Source: a virus
IMG/VR virus record: IMGVR_UViG_3300042923_001270
Location: 1-43,187 of that record
DNA length: 43,187 bases
Reading direction: 5' to 3' (one strand)
Each line of letters begins with the position of its first letter. Position 1 is the first letter of the stretch. The notes below the pieces were generated by a model, which saw nothing but the letters and a program-made list of their open reading frames with translations, was not told the origin of the DNA and did no database searches. The position numbers and the translations under genes were made by a program. Below are positions 23,897 to 32,178 of this stretch, one piece after another.

Positions 23897-24761
23897 CTGG
23901 GTTACCTCCTTCAGCTAGGAATTTTTGAAACTCAATATCCTTATCTCTAGGATCTACTACTTGCTTTTTTGGTTTGTCAGATGTTTTTTGTTGCGTGCGA
24001 ATGTTAGCCAATAAAACCTCGTATTGTTTTCGAAGTTTCGCTGGGCTCATAACGTTTTTCCACCAAAAAATATCGGATTGTACCCATTTGATGACTTTAG
24101 CTATTTGCTTAGGGTCACGCTTATCCAGTTCAACAATCTTACGCATTTCCTCTGACCAGGCTTGCATGTTAGGTTCCTTATGTTCAGGTAAATTCTTCTT
24201 AATAGCATCATGCAAATATTTTGCTAATCTATAAGGGATGGATTCCTCGTCATAAACTTGTTTCTGACTTAAATCTTTTTTTCTTTTAATTTCTTTTTCT
24301 TTCTTTTCTTTTGGGGTGTTAATGTCAACATTTTCGAAGTTAATGTCATCAATAACTGGGGGTTTGTCAGCAGAAACTTCTTCAATAAGGTTAAAAGAGT
24401 CTTTTATTTGAATACCTTTTCGTCTATTGGCAGCTAACATGAACCTTTTTTGAAACCCTTTAGAAGTCAGAATATCGTAGGCCACAAAAATCTCTTGATG
24501 AAAGAATCCCCACTTCATGCATTCCTGAACAACTTCATTAACGTATTCAACAGGCTCGCCGACTTTCATCGAAAAGATATATTGTTCCTTTTCGGACCAA
24601 TGATAGTAATATCCGTTTTTATAAATCTCCATCATTAGACGTACGATAACTCCAAAACCCTTCATTCCGAATTTGGCGACAACCACAATGATTTTTTCGT
24701 CCTGATCTATATCAGTATCTAGAGGAAAATATTCAAGTCCTTCCTTAGTCGGCCTAGCCAT
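23874..24761 (-). CDS. Replication initiator / replisome organiser (Lin1244/Lin1753-type N-terminus)
   Basis: 295 residues. The N-terminal 110 residues (FPLDTDIDQDEKIIVVVAKFGMKGFGVIVRLMMEIYKNGYYYHW) match the Lin1244/Lin1753-type domain found in phage origin-binding proteins related to DnaD. The C-terminal part (about 180-260: YRLAKYLHDAIKKN, WSEEMRKIVELDKRDPKQIAKVIKWVQ) is DnaD-like. Next to dnaB it should bind the phage origin and deliver the helicase. In many relatives the origin lies inside such a gene, but I cannot pick out iterons here. Confidence 0.8.
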   Translation of the reverse strand: MARPTKEGLEYFPLDTDIDQDEKIIVVVAKFGMKGFGVIVRLMMEIYKNGYYYHWSEKEQYIFSMKVGEPVEYVNEVVQECMKWGFFHQEIFVAYDILTSKGFQKRFMLAANRRKGIQIKDSFNLIEEVSADKPPVIDDINFENVDINTPKEKKEKEIKRKKDLSQKQVYDEESIPYRLAKYLHDAIKKNLPEHKEPNMQAWSEEMRKIVELDKRDPKQIAKVIKWVQSDIFWWKNVMSPAKLRKQYEVLLANIRTQQKTSDKPKKQVVDPRDKDIEFQKFLAEGGNPDDFDWGS

Positions 24762-24765
24762 GTCA

Positions 24766-25191
24766 TCACCCGTTCTGTTTTGCAGTTTCTCTTAGAATTG
24801 CAATAGCTTCACTGGAAGCTGATAAACCAATACTTAACGCAGATACGCAGAATTCAAGTTTTTCAATTTCTGCATTTTTCTTAACTATTTGCTGCCCGAG
24901 AGTTGCAACCATCTCAATGGCTCTATCCTTTGCTGCTCGTTCCTTATCCAATAATGCCTTGTAGTAATTCTCAATGGATTTTACTTGATCTGTGGTGAAC
25001 ATCTTCTCGTTTGAATGTTCAACTGCATATTTTCTTGGTATCATGTGTCCAGAGTATTTGCCTTCAATTACTTGGAAAGGAGCATTAAACTCCATGAACT
25101 GGGTTACTAAAACTCGAACCTTACAAATCTCTCCTTTGGGAATGATTGGACCGTTTTGAATATTTATATCTTTAATAACCTTTACTTCCAT
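24766..25191 (-). CDS. Early hypothetical protein (141 aa)
   Basis: The N-terminal 65 residues form a small beta domain (VKVIKDINIQNGPIIPKGEICKVRVL) and the rest is coiled coil (ALLDKERAAKDRAIEMVATLG), with a weakly hydrophobic segment near the end (ALSIGLSASSEAIAIL). It lies between the recombination and replication genes, with ATG after GAGGTGGTTTAG. I do not recognise the family. A scaffold role in the replisome would be only a guess. Confidence 0.6.
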   Translation of the reverse strand: MEVKVIKDINIQNGPIIPKGEICKVRVLVTQFMEFNAPFQVIEGKYSGHMIPRKYAVEHSNEKMFTTDQVKSIENYYKALLDKERAAKDRAIEMVATLGQQIVKKNAEIEKLEFCVSALSIGLSASSEAIAILRETAKQNG

Positions 25192-25935
25192 CTAAACCAC
25201 CTCAATCTTGTAATCTACTCCTGCCTTAAACCCTTTTTTAGCTAAAGCTCTTTTAACCGTCATTTCAGCGAGCGCAGGCATGTTATTTGAGCTCGATAAG
25301 TGTGTAAGGTATATTTGCTCTCCTGTGCCTGTAATGAGCCTAGAAAGAGTTCCTGCGGTTTGTTCGTTGCTTAGATGCCCGATGTTAGAAAGTACCCTTG
25401 CTTTCACGTTGTCTGGATAGTTAGAAACCTCAACCATATTAGGTTCATGATTACTCTCTATGATGTATGTAGTGGATCCTTCCATTTTGGTTAGCATTTG
25501 ATCATCAACATGGCCAGTATCCAAACAGATTGATGTCTTGTTTCCTTCGTAGTCGCTTAATACGTAACCTACTGAATCGTAGGCATCGTGGTGGGTTCTA
25601 AACGTTTCAACGTAATATCCCTCGAGTAAAATGTCATGTCCTGACCTGAAAGGTTTCTTAAGTTCCTCATCTACACCAGTAATCGATTTCCACTCATCAT
25701 CAGCTGCATAAACAGGAATCTTATATTTATTGGCTAGCGGTAGCCCTTTTACGTGATCTCCATGAGCATGAGTAATTAGAATGGCTGCTATTGAATCTGG
25801 TCGTATACCCGATTCTATTAACCGTTTCTCAATTTTCGTTTTGGCTATTCCGATATCTACTAGAATGGTAGTTTCACCAGAGGTTAGGGCGATACAGTTA
25901 CCGCCCGACCCTGATGCTAGAATATTAACCTTCAT
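25192..25935 (-). CDS. Metallo-beta-lactamase-fold nuclease (YycJ/WalJ-like)
   Basis: 247 residues. The metal-binding motif ITHAHGDH is at 54-61, a leading LASGSGGNC at 6-14 and later His/Asp ligands (CLDTGHVDD, YLTHLSSSN) are also present. This pattern is that of the YycJ group, whose studied members are 5'-to-3' exonucleases. Directly after recT in many Bacillus phages, such a protein probably produces the single strands that RecT anneals. The pairing with RecT is conserved; the nuclease activity here is inferred. Confidence 0.85.
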   Translation of the reverse strand: MKVNILASGSGGNCIALTSGETTILVDIGIAKTKIEKRLIESGIRPDSIAAILITHAHGDHVKGLPLANKYKIPVYAADDEWKSITGVDEELKKPFRSGHDILLEGYYVETFRTHHDAYDSVGYVLSDYEGNKTSICLDTGHVDDQMLTKMEGSTTYIIESNHEPNMVEVSNYPDNVKARVLSNIGHLSNEQTAGTLSRLITGTGEQIYLTHLSSSNNMPALAEMTVKRALAKKGFKAGVDYKIEVV

Positions 25936-25938
25936 GAT

Positions 25939-26853
25939 TTACTCCAATGAATCATTATCTGAAGCCTGGGCTTCGTTCATGTCGATGTGCATTTCAATAA
26001 TGTTTAGAAGTCCTGTTAATTGAGCTAGCGTTGGTTTATCTCCCATTTTAGGAGCGTGTTGAGCGATATATTCGGCAGTTGCTTCCTTACCCTCAACCCC
26101 GATTTGCTTCAATTTTTTCGTGATATCCGAACGAAGTTTTTTAACCTGCTTTTCCTCTTCACTTTGTTCTGGTTTAGGTTGCTTCGGTGCTTCGATGATT
26201 TCCTGATTAGGAGTAATATCTTTTCTTTGTTGTGTTTGATATTCTGGAATGCCTGAATCAGCTTGATTTTCAACCTGTCCATCATCAAAATTTAAACCGA
26301 AAGCTGCTTTTAGAGCTCTTCTAACCATGTGCTTTTTGAACATGTCATTGAAGTTGTTGGTCCACATTGTTTTTTGCATACCAATATTTGATTTTTTGTA
26401 ATGCTCAACCTCATCAACTTCCATAATCACGGAGAAAGGTTTGAATCCTTCTTTATAAGCAATGGCATAACCAGCTATTACCTTTCCTCTTGGGAAACCA
26501 AATGAATGATCATCAATCACGATGTAGTAACGGCCATCTTCATCTCGTTCCTGGTGCATCTTAATTTCATCATTTTCATGGACCAGCTGAACATCGTAAC
26601 CAAGAAAACCTTCAGCTTCTTTTGCCTTTCTCACATAAAAATCAATACCGAATTGAACCGTTAATTTCCCACCAAAAACACTAGGGAAGATTTCATTTAG
26701 GATAGGGTTTGCATTAGCATTTTGAGCAATTGCCATATATAATTTGAATTGTGATTCATTGCAATCCTTAGCGATAGTCTCGCGGATTGTTTGAATATCT
26801 TCCGGATTAAAACTTGATAATGCTGTTTGTGAAACGATAAGTTGATTTGCCAT
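25939..26853 (-). CDS. recT: RecT single-strand annealing protein
   Basis: 304 residues. The core (MAIAQNANANPILNEIFPSVFGG, then DVQLVHENDEIKMH, then FGFPRGKVIAGYAIAYKEG and MWTNNFNDMFKKHMVRRALKAAF) is the RecT/Redbeta fold in its usual order. It anneals homologous single strands and drives phage recombination and replication restart. The C-terminal 90 residues are acidic and Pro/Gln-rich, probably an SSB-interaction tail. ATG overlaps the preceding gene's stop. Confidence 0.92.
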   Translation of the reverse strand: MANQLIVSQTALSSFNPEDIQTIRETIAKDCNESQFKLYMAIAQNANANPILNEIFPSVFGGKLTVQFGIDFYVRKAKEAEGFLGYDVQLVHENDEIKMHQERDEDGRYYIVIDDHSFGFPRGKVIAGYAIAYKEGFKPFSVIMEVDEVEHYKKSNIGMQKTMWTNNFNDMFKKHMVRRALKAAFGLNFDDGQVENQADSGIPEYQTQQRKDITPNQEIIEAPKQPKPEQSEEEKQVKKLRSDITKKLKQIGVEGKEATAEYIAQHAPKMGDKPTLAQLTGLLNIIEMHIDMNEAQASDNDSLE

Positions 26854-27086
26854 TATCTAACGCCTCCTTGTGGTTTTTCTAACATTTTTATATCAATCAA
26901 TTGATCAATTGCATTTCTTAAATCCAATGCTTCAGAAATAGATAATTTAAAATTTGGTGTATCTTCATGAAACGGAAACGCTATATCAATTTCTGTGGAT
27001 CCTCTATTAACCATCCTAAGGACCATGCAGTCATTCTTTTCTTCTGATAAGAAATAACCTCGTACCGTAACAACTTTTACAGGCAT
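26853..27086 (-). CDS. Early hypothetical protein (77 aa)
   Basis: Starts MPVKVVTVRGYFLSEEKNDC at ATG 27084-27086, 8 bases after AGGAG; an upstream TTG is open but has no ribosome site. The sequence looks like a small beta-alpha domain (VLRMVNRGSTEIDIAFPFHED, then ISEALDLRNAIDQLID). It is next to recT and overlaps its start. Unknown function. Confidence 0.6.
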   Translation of the reverse strand: MPVKVVTVRGYFLSEEKNDCMVLRMVNRGSTEIDIAFPFHEDTPNFKLSISEALDLRNAIDQLIDIKMLEKPQGGVR

Positions 27087-27220
27087 TAATTTGTCTCCTC
27101 GCAATCTTCACTTGTTCTTGGATATCCAGGGATGGGAGACTTTTCAGTTACATCTTCCATTAATCCTCCGCAAATCTGGCATAGAATCCCTTCTAAAATC
27201 ATTTCTGCTATATCTCCCAC
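27086..27220 (-). CDS. Small zinc-finger protein of 44 aa
   Basis: Starts at GTG 27218-27220 after TTTAGGAGTGACAACT and continues MGDIAEMILEGILCQICGGLMED; the end is GYPRTSEDC. CxxC and a later C fit a short zinc-finger family widespread in Gram-positive phages. The stop overlaps the next ATG by one base (TAATG). Confidence 0.65.
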   Translation of the reverse strand: MGDIAEMILEGILCQICGGLMEDVTEKSPIPGYPRTSEDCEETN

Positions 27221-27231
27221 AGTTGTCACTC

Positions 27232-27384
27232 CTAAAGTAAGATGTATTTGGTGTCACCAGACACTCGATGGACTAAAACCATTTGGTGCGATTCATTTTT
27301 AACAATCAACCAATCCTTAGGATCTAATCCTTGTGATTGAATGAATATGGACTGGTTTTTAGTTGGCTTTTTACCGCTTTTCAT
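27232..27384 (-). CDS. Small DUF6906-like protein (50 aa)
   Basis: The sequence KSGKKPTKNQSIFIQSQGLDP and then WLIVKNESHQMVLVHR follows the pattern of the short DUF6906-type phage proteins (basic start, helix, then two beta strands). ATG 27382-27384 overlaps the upstream stop by one base. Function unknown; it is a conserved small early protein. Confidence 0.65.
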   Translation of the reverse strand: MKSGKKPTKNQSIFIQSQGLDPKDWLIVKNESHQMVLVHRVSGDTKYILL

Positions 27385-27980
27385 TAAACTTCACCATCCA
27401 GTGCAGAAGCCTTTTCCTGTAAGCTCTCTAACATTTTAGGAATGTTTAATCTATTGATAATATCTACTGATAACTGCTCTTTGAGGTTATTTTCAAGTGC
27501 TCTTACGATAGTTTCCTCTGCATCTTTTCGTGCCTTCTGAATCATTCCACTTACTTTAGAAGAAAGTTCTTTTTCGAGATAATTGTGGATGAAATACTCA
27601 CTCATAGATAACTTTGCGTTACTACTGTTTCTAGGGATTTCCCCGTAACTATCAAATCGTTTCTCATTCAAATAACGCTCATACTTCAATCCAATAAATT
27701 GGCTTATAGGCATCATTTTAATTTCAGAGGTCCAACTATTTTCCTTGTGGGGAATCATTAGATCCTCAACTTTTGCTTTTAAAGTTTCTTCAATGAAACT
27801 ATCTGTAACCTTGTTGGCGATTCCTTCTAAAAGTCCATTTAATTTAGCTGTAATTTGATTTTCTGCATTTTTAATTAATCTGTTTTGCAGGTTTGCAAGA
27901 ACTTCTTTTTTGATGGATTCATCAAGTGATTCATCTTCATTTAACCAATCAAGCTCTAATTCTATTTTTACAACTGCCAT
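27384..27980 (-). CDS. Coiled-coil early protein (198 aa)
   Basis: Almost entirely helical with heptad patterns (LNEDESLDESIKKEVLANLQ, VRALENNLKEQLSVDIINRL). It has no membrane or catalytic motif. Its ATG overlaps the stop of the SbcC-like ATPase gene, so the two are probably co-produced, and it could be the partner of that ATPase. Unknown family. Confidence 0.6.
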   Translation of the reverse strand: MAVVKIELELDWLNEDESLDESIKKEVLANLQNRLIKNAENQITAKLNGLLEGIANKVTDSFIEETLKAKVEDLMIPHKENSWTSEIKMMPISQFIGLKYERYLNEKRFDSYGEIPRNSSNAKLSMSEYFIHNYLEKELSSKVSGMIQKARKDAEETIVRALENNLKEQLSVDIINRLNIPKMLESLQEKASALDGEV

Positions 27981-29497
27981 TATTTATCCACCCTTTCAAT
28001 GGTTAGTTCTTTTCCAGCAACTACCCTGCTTGTTATGAGTTGACCCGTAGGCTTTTTGAAGCTTGTAATCGATTCGGCATTATCGATAAAGCACGGGATA
28101 ATCACATTGCTTTGCTTCGACAACACCTCACGAAGTTCTAAACCGGCACGGATCCCTTCTGAAAGAGAAAGTTTACTGTAATCTTTACCGTCCATCTGGA
28201 CCTCAAAATCAGGTTTAAATTCACCGTCACCTTTGTTTTGCTTGAAGAGCCTGATAGATAAAGTGGTGAAAAGTGCTTGTACTTTTTCAGCCTGTAATTC
28301 TGCCTCTTTTGCACGGAATGCTTTCACACAATCTAATACAAAAATAGAATCGTTTAAGGACTGTAGGGTTTCGTTTTCTTTTACCCTTGCTTCATCAACT
28401 TGCTCTTGGCGTTGCTTGTATTGTTCAAGATTTTGAAGAGCGTTTAATAACGGTTGCCTTCTTTCTTCAATTTCACGGACCTTCTCGATTTGTTCTGATA
28501 CATCGACATATTCCATTTCTTTAATTTGTGCTTTTATTTGGTCACGTTGCTTAATCAATGCGTTATGATTTGCTTTATATTGTTCAATGCGAGTTTCCTT
28601 ATCAACTTTAACAGCCCCAATTGATCCTTCATCCAGAGGACGTTTACAAGTTCTGCAAGTATCTTCAATAACCTCATTTTTGAGTGGTGGCCATTTTAAT
28701 TTCGACATTTCGATTTGCTCTTGTAAGGAGTTAATTTTTGAAAAAGTATCATTATAGATTCTGTTTTTCTCACTGGCTGAATCTATAACACTATTTATCT
28801 CCTTGATTTGCTTATCAAATTGGGCGATTTCAGCCTTTAAAGATTCGGCAGGTACATTTACCTCTCCAAGTTGTTCTAACTGTTCTCTGAGCGTTTTTGT
28901 GCGGCTCTGTGCGGCAATATATTCTTTATCCTTTTTGTTCTTGTTATCCTTATGGATTTTCTCGATATCATCTAAAGAATGCTTTTTAAGTAACGTTCCT
29001 AGCTTGTCAGCTTGTAGCTCAGGTAAATGCTTCAGTATTTCCTTATTAGCAGGAGCTGTTACATATTGCAGTAACATGGACCGTTGTTTATCCCACTTCA
29101 AAGTAAAGAAATAATCTGGATTAAATAGGGAGAAAAACAGGTCTTTATCAAATAGTTGTTCAACAATTTCATTGAATGCTGTAGCCTTTTGAGGTACATC
29201 GTTTATGTAGAACTCAGCTTTACCTTTCTTTTGTCCACGACCTAAAAGTACTTGTTTTCCATCAACCTCTAAAAGAAGTTGTACTAACGTTTCATCAGCT
29301 GCATAAGTTATTGGGGTTGGGTCCATCTTGCTACCCAACGTGTCATTCGAGTACAATAACCATGTAACAGCTTCACCAATGGAGCTCTTACCTTTTCCGT
29401 TATCACCAGTGATCTCTGTCATCTCGCCAAAGTTAACAGTGAGATCCTGGTGATTTTTAAAGTTTTTTAATTTAAGAGAAATAAAGTCTACTAGCAT
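27980..29497 (-). CDS. SbcC/Rad50-like ATPase
   Basis: 505 residues. Walker A GDNGKGKSS (31-39) follows a typical Rad50/SbcC N-terminus (FISLKLKNFKNHQDLTVNFG). Two coiled-coil arms flank a zinc-hook-like CRTC (281-284). The C-terminal lobe has the ABC signature region (LSLSEGIRAGLE) and Walker B (NVIIPCFIDNAES). It should tether or process DNA ends together with the RecT/MBL module. No SbcD-like nuclease gene is next to it, so the partner may be the MBL-fold protein or a host enzyme. Confidence 0.85.
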   Translation of the reverse strand: MLVDFISLKLKNFKNHQDLTVNFGEMTEITGDNGKGKSSIGEAVTWLLYSNDTLGSKMDPTPITYAADETLVQLLLEVDGKQVLLGRGQKKGKAEFYINDVPQKATAFNEIVEQLFDKDLFFSLFNPDYFFTLKWDKQRSMLLQYVTAPANKEILKHLPELQADKLGTLLKKHSLDDIEKIHKDNKNKKDKEYIAAQSRTKTLREQLEQLGEVNVPAESLKAEIAQFDKQIKEINSVIDSASEKNRIYNDTFSKINSLQEQIEMSKLKWPPLKNEVIEDTCRTCKRPLDEGSIGAVKVDKETRIEQYKANHNALIKQRDQIKAQIKEMEYVDVSEQIEKVREIEERRQPLLNALQNLEQYKQRQEQVDEARVKENETLQSLNDSIFVLDCVKAFRAKEAELQAEKVQALFTTLSIRLFKQNKGDGEFKPDFEVQMDGKDYSKLSLSEGIRAGLELREVLSKQSNVIIPCFIDNAESITSFKKPTGQLITSRVVAGKELTIERVDK

Positions 29498-29506
29498 AAA
29501 AACCTC

Positions 29507-29755
29507 CTATAATTCTTCTAAATTTTTTTCAAGTACTTCAATTTCAGAATTAACTAATTCCACATACACAGCCTTTAATTCTTCTGTGAAACCACCTAAT
29601 TTTGAATAAAAATCTGGTCCGTAATTATTGATGAATTTCACATTATTAACTGAACTGATTTGCTCGATGTGCTTCTTAAGAGTGTCAATCTTTTCAACAA
29701 TCTCCCTAGCTTTCTTGGTTCTAGCTTCCATATACTCCAATGTTTTTCTGTCCAA
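29507..29755 (-). CDS. Coiled-coil early protein (82 aa)
   Basis: Starts at TTG 29753-29755 behind an excellent AGGAGGGATTATC. The protein is charged and helical (LEYMEARTKKAREIVEKIDTLKKHIEQISS). It lies just upstream of the SbcC-like gene. No family recognised. Confidence 0.6.
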   Translation of the reverse strand: MDRKTLEYMEARTKKAREIVEKIDTLKKHIEQISSVNNVKFINNYGPDFYSKLGGFTEELKAVYVELVNSEIEVLEKNLEEL

Positions 29756-29766
29756 GATAATCCCTC

Positions 29767-29991
29767 CTATTCTCCCGCAGTTTTACAAACCGCCATTTCT
29801 CCAACATAACTCATACAACAACTACCATTTTGATGAACCCAAACGGTTTCGCCGTGAACATCCTGAAATTCATACACTTCTTCACCCTCAGTGATGTCTT
29901 CCTGGCATCCAACACAATCACCCAATACCTTTGGCTCTTGCTCCTTATGTGTCCAAAGCAAGTCATTGACCATTGGATTTTCTACTGGCAC
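29767..29991 (-). CDS. Zinc-finger-like early protein (about 74 aa)
   Basis: CVGCQED near residue 26 and NGSCCM near residue 55 form probable metal-binding knuckles. I chose GTG 29989-29991, 8 bases after GAGG; GTG 29998-30000 or a later ATG (29971-29973) are also possible. The gene overlaps the preceding one by 29 bases. Role unknown. Confidence 0.55.
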   Translation of the reverse strand: MPVENPMVNDLLWTHKEQEPKVLGDCVGCQEDITEGEEVYEFQDVHGETVWVHQNGSCCMSYVGEMAVCKTAGE

Positions 29992-30151
29992 TATTCTCAC
30001 CTCTATTCTTTTTAGGCTGATTAAAATTAGAATCAGTTAAGTTTGCAAAAACGGCTTCGGTTGGCATCTTTGTAGGAACGATTGGATGCTTTTCGATATA
30101 GGCTAGACGCTCCTCCTCAGTCATTTTCCATTCGGTTACTTTTCCATGCAT
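29963..30151 (-). CDS. Early hypothetical protein (62 aa)
   Basis: Starts MHGKVTEWKMTEEERLAYIE after AGGAGGTAAGTTTC. The C-terminus is basic and Asn/Ser-rich (QPKKNRGENSASRKSNGQ), probably disordered. The MTEEERLAYI stretch resembles MTVEERLIAI in the next small gene upstream (30164..30247), so the two may share an origin. Confidence 0.6.
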   Translation of the reverse strand: MHGKVTEWKMTEEERLAYIEKHPIVPTKMPTEAVFANLTDSNFNQPKKNRGENSASRKSNGQ

Positions 30152-30163
30152 GAAACTTACCTC

Positions 30164-30247
30164 CTATTTCCGTTTTGATGCTGCATAGATTGCAATTAGA
30201 CGTTCCTCAACTGTCATTGCTAACCACTGTTTTGGTTTGATTTTCAT
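30164..30247 (-). CDS. Very small protein of 27 aa
   Basis: Starts MKIKPKQWLAMTVEERLIAI at ATG 30245-30247 with a textbook GGAGGTGAGACAC, ends AASKRK at TAG 30164-30166, and its stop leads straight into the ribosome site of the next gene. The strong ribosome site and the resemblance to its neighbour suggest that it is real. Function unknown. Confidence 0.55.
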   Translation of the reverse strand: MKIKPKQWLAMTVEERLIAIYAASKRK

Positions 30248-30282
30248 GTGTCTCACCTCCTTCAAATGTAGATAAAAGGTTA

Positions 30283-30417
30283 TTAATCTTGTGGATTCTC
30301 AATCATGTAACCTACCGTGACAACTTCTCGTATGCTTGTTGAATATTCAACGGCAGCAAGTCTTGCATGACGATCTCCGTCTGCTACATAATCTATAAGT
30401 TCTTTACTGAATTTCAT
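30283..30417 (-). CDS. Small protein of 44 aa
   Basis: Starts MKFSKELIDYVADGDRHARL at ATG 30415-30417 after GGGGAGGTTAGACTT and ends GYMIENPQD. It is mixed helical and acidic. It lies 35 bases below the antirepressor gene. Function unknown. Confidence 0.6.
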   Translation of the reverse strand: MKFSKELIDYVADGDRHARLAAVEYSTSIREVVTVGYMIENPQD

Positions 30418-30452
30418 AAGTCTAACCTCCCCTCATAAGGCTACTAAAGCAT

Positions 30453-31223
30453 TTATGCGCTAACCCCTTTTAGAAATTTATTAATGAAATACTGCTGCCC
30501 TTTTCCAGTTACCTTGGTAGTTTTTGAAACCGTTACATGACCATCTGAATGAGTAACTGCAGTTTCTTTAACCTCGAACAATCCTAGTTCCATCGCTCGT
30601 TGAGTAGGACTGTTATAATCTGTCCCTTTACGTCTAATGAGGTAACCCTTTTCCCTTAACTCCTCATACAATCGGTTTTGACCTGTGTGGTACCCGTTTT
30701 GTTTAAGTATTTTTGCCAATTCTCCAATTAAGATAGAAGTCTTGGATGCACTAACCGCATCAGCGAATATCACTTTTGGTTTATCCATCTGAATCTGTTG
30801 CTCAGCTACAATTCGTTTTTGCTTTTCATCCTTCAAGGCGGTAATAACACCGATTATGTAATCAGGATCCTGCAGTGTTTTTTCTAGAGCATCATCCGTT
30901 AGATATGCGCCGTGTTTGCGGATGGTTGGTAATACCTCGTGTGTGACCCAACGCTTGAATTGTTTCGCTTCAGGCTTACGACTAGTTAATATCAACGAGT
31001 AAAGACCTGCTTCATTGATAGCGGACATTTCTTGTCTTCCACCAAGGGTGTCCACTAATACCGACTCCCTTTCATCTTCATCCAATCTACTAACCGCATC
31101 TCTGTGCTTACTAATTTCCAAAACTACACAAACATCTTTAGCAACAAACCAAGGTTCGTTGTTCAATAGAATAGTTCTTACTTGGTTTGAACCGAATTGA
31201 AATACCTTTGAAATTTGATTCAT
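30453..31223 (-). CDS. Antirepressor, BRO-N plus KilA-C domains
   Basis: 256 residues. The BRO-N domain spans about 1-105 (VRTILLNNEPWFVAKDVCVVLEISKHRDAV, INEAGLYSLILTSRKPEAKQFKRWVTHEVLPTIRKHG). The KilAC domain spans about 145-250 (SILIGELAKILKQNGYHTGQNRLYEELREKGYLI). Such proteins antagonise the CI repressor or otherwise tip the phage to lytic growth. It lies early in the cro transcript, as usual. Confidence 0.9.
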   Translation of the reverse strand: MNQISKVFQFGSNQVRTILLNNEPWFVAKDVCVVLEISKHRDAVSRLDEDERESVLVDTLGGRQEMSAINEAGLYSLILTSRKPEAKQFKRWVTHEVLPTIRKHGAYLTDDALEKTLQDPDYIIGVITALKDEKQKRIVAEQQIQMDKPKVIFADAVSASKTSILIGELAKILKQNGYHTGQNRLYEELREKGYLIRRKGTDYNSPTQRAMELGLFEVKETAVTHSDGHVTVSKTTKVTGKGQQYFINKFLKGVSA

Positions 31224-31353
31224 ACATTCCCCTTCTTTCTACAACATTTTCAACTTAATAACCTATTAAACTAGCTATTTCGTAGCGCTTCACCAGCAAT
31301 CTACTAATATCGACAACATTTCCGCCACGAAGCCCAAAAAAAATAATGAATTA

Positions 31354-31887
31354 CTAGTTAGCTATTGTCTGTTTATACAAAAAGTAGCGTTTTTCAGCTT
31401 CGTTACGAGCTTGCCTAGCATCATTTGTATTTGAAAAATATCCGAGAAACTTTCTCTTACCATTAATGTGTATCGCTGCAAACCATTTATTCTTTTGTTT
31501 GGACCAATATACTCCTCTATGACCACTAACACTTTGGGATGAATCAAGTCTATTTTGTTGGTTTTCAGAATGTGTTACCTTATTTAAGTTATCCTGAGTA
31601 TTTCTAAGAGTATCGTGATTTACATGGTCTACGTGAATGGTTGGATCATCAACGCCTAGTATCCAGCGATGTAAAGCTATTCCGGTTTGTTTACCATTAG
31701 GCTTTCGAATATTCCCATAGGCGTAAAAGGTGTTAGATTTTGAATCAAACAATGCGTACCATGTTCCAGTGTACTTTTGTACAACGTGAAGATCTTGAGT
31801 GTTAATAATCGTTTCTAAAGACCCATGTTTTTTGTTATTGAGAAAGATTGCGGTTATTTCTCCGCGGATTTCGTATTTGTTCTTCAT
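31354..31887 (-). CDS. HNH homing-type endonuclease with AP2 DNA-binding domain
   Basis: About 177 residues from ATG 31885-31887, with other starts up to 31929. HNH core: LHRWILGVDDPTIHVDHVN then NTQDNLNKVTHSENQQN. The C-terminal AP2 domain is GVYWSKQKNKWFAAIHINGK followed by RKFLGYFSN and ARQARNEAE. This is a selfish-element type, unlike the terminase HNH. It follows a terminator and interrupts the early operon. The 130 bases after it hold only gene-like scraps (an open frame reading LRGGNVVDISRLLVKRYEIA), which could be the remnant of a gene hit by insertion. Confidence 0.85.
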   Translation of the reverse strand: MKNKYEIRGEITAIFLNNKKHGSLETIINTQDLHVVQKYTGTWYALFDSKSNTFYAYGNIRKPNGKQTGIALHRWILGVDDPTIHVDHVNHDTLRNTQDNLNKVTHSENQQNRLDSSQSVSGHRGVYWSKQKNKWFAAIHINGKRKFLGYFSNTNDARQARNEAEKRYFLYKQTIAN

Positions 31888-31936
31888 TTTCCCCACCATT
31901 TCGACAGTGTTAATTGACAATTTTCGCAAGTAAGCT

Positions 31937-31961
31937 AAAAAAGAATGAGGCTATTAACCTC
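31937..31961 (-). terminator. Weak intrinsic terminator before the HNH-AP2 gene
   Basis: Minus strand: GAGGT-TAATA-GCCTC then ATTCTTTTTT. A short stem (5 bp, one G-U) with a clear T-run lies between the zinc-finger gene and the HNH-AP2 gene. Confidence 0.55.
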
Positions 31962-31978
31962 GTTTATAGAATCGGTTA

Positions 31979-32176
31979 TTACAGTTCATAGCCACAGCCG
32001 TGGCATATAGTAATGGTTTCCAGTGTGCCTGGGACGTTCAAAGTTTCATATTCATTATGTTTGCAAACATTATTTTGTTGATTCAATTGATCAGTATGTT
32101 GAACCTCGCAGTCGATATCACAAAAATATTTGAAATTTGATATTTCCTTGCCGCAGTACTTACATGTTTTTTTCAT
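31979..32176 (-). CDS. Zinc-finger early protein (65 aa)
   Basis: Starts MKKTCKYCGKEISN at ATG 32174-32176 and contains CKYC, FCDIDC and ICHGC, so three metal-binding pairs. The last part resembles a zinc-ribbon. Its start lies inside the stop region of the previous gene, with a weak ribosome site, so coupling is likely. Unknown function. Confidence 0.6.
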   Translation of the reverse strand: MKKTCKYCGKEISNFKYFCDIDCEVQHTDQLNQQNNVCKHNEYETLNVPGTLETITICHGCGYEL

Positions 32177-32178
32177 AA

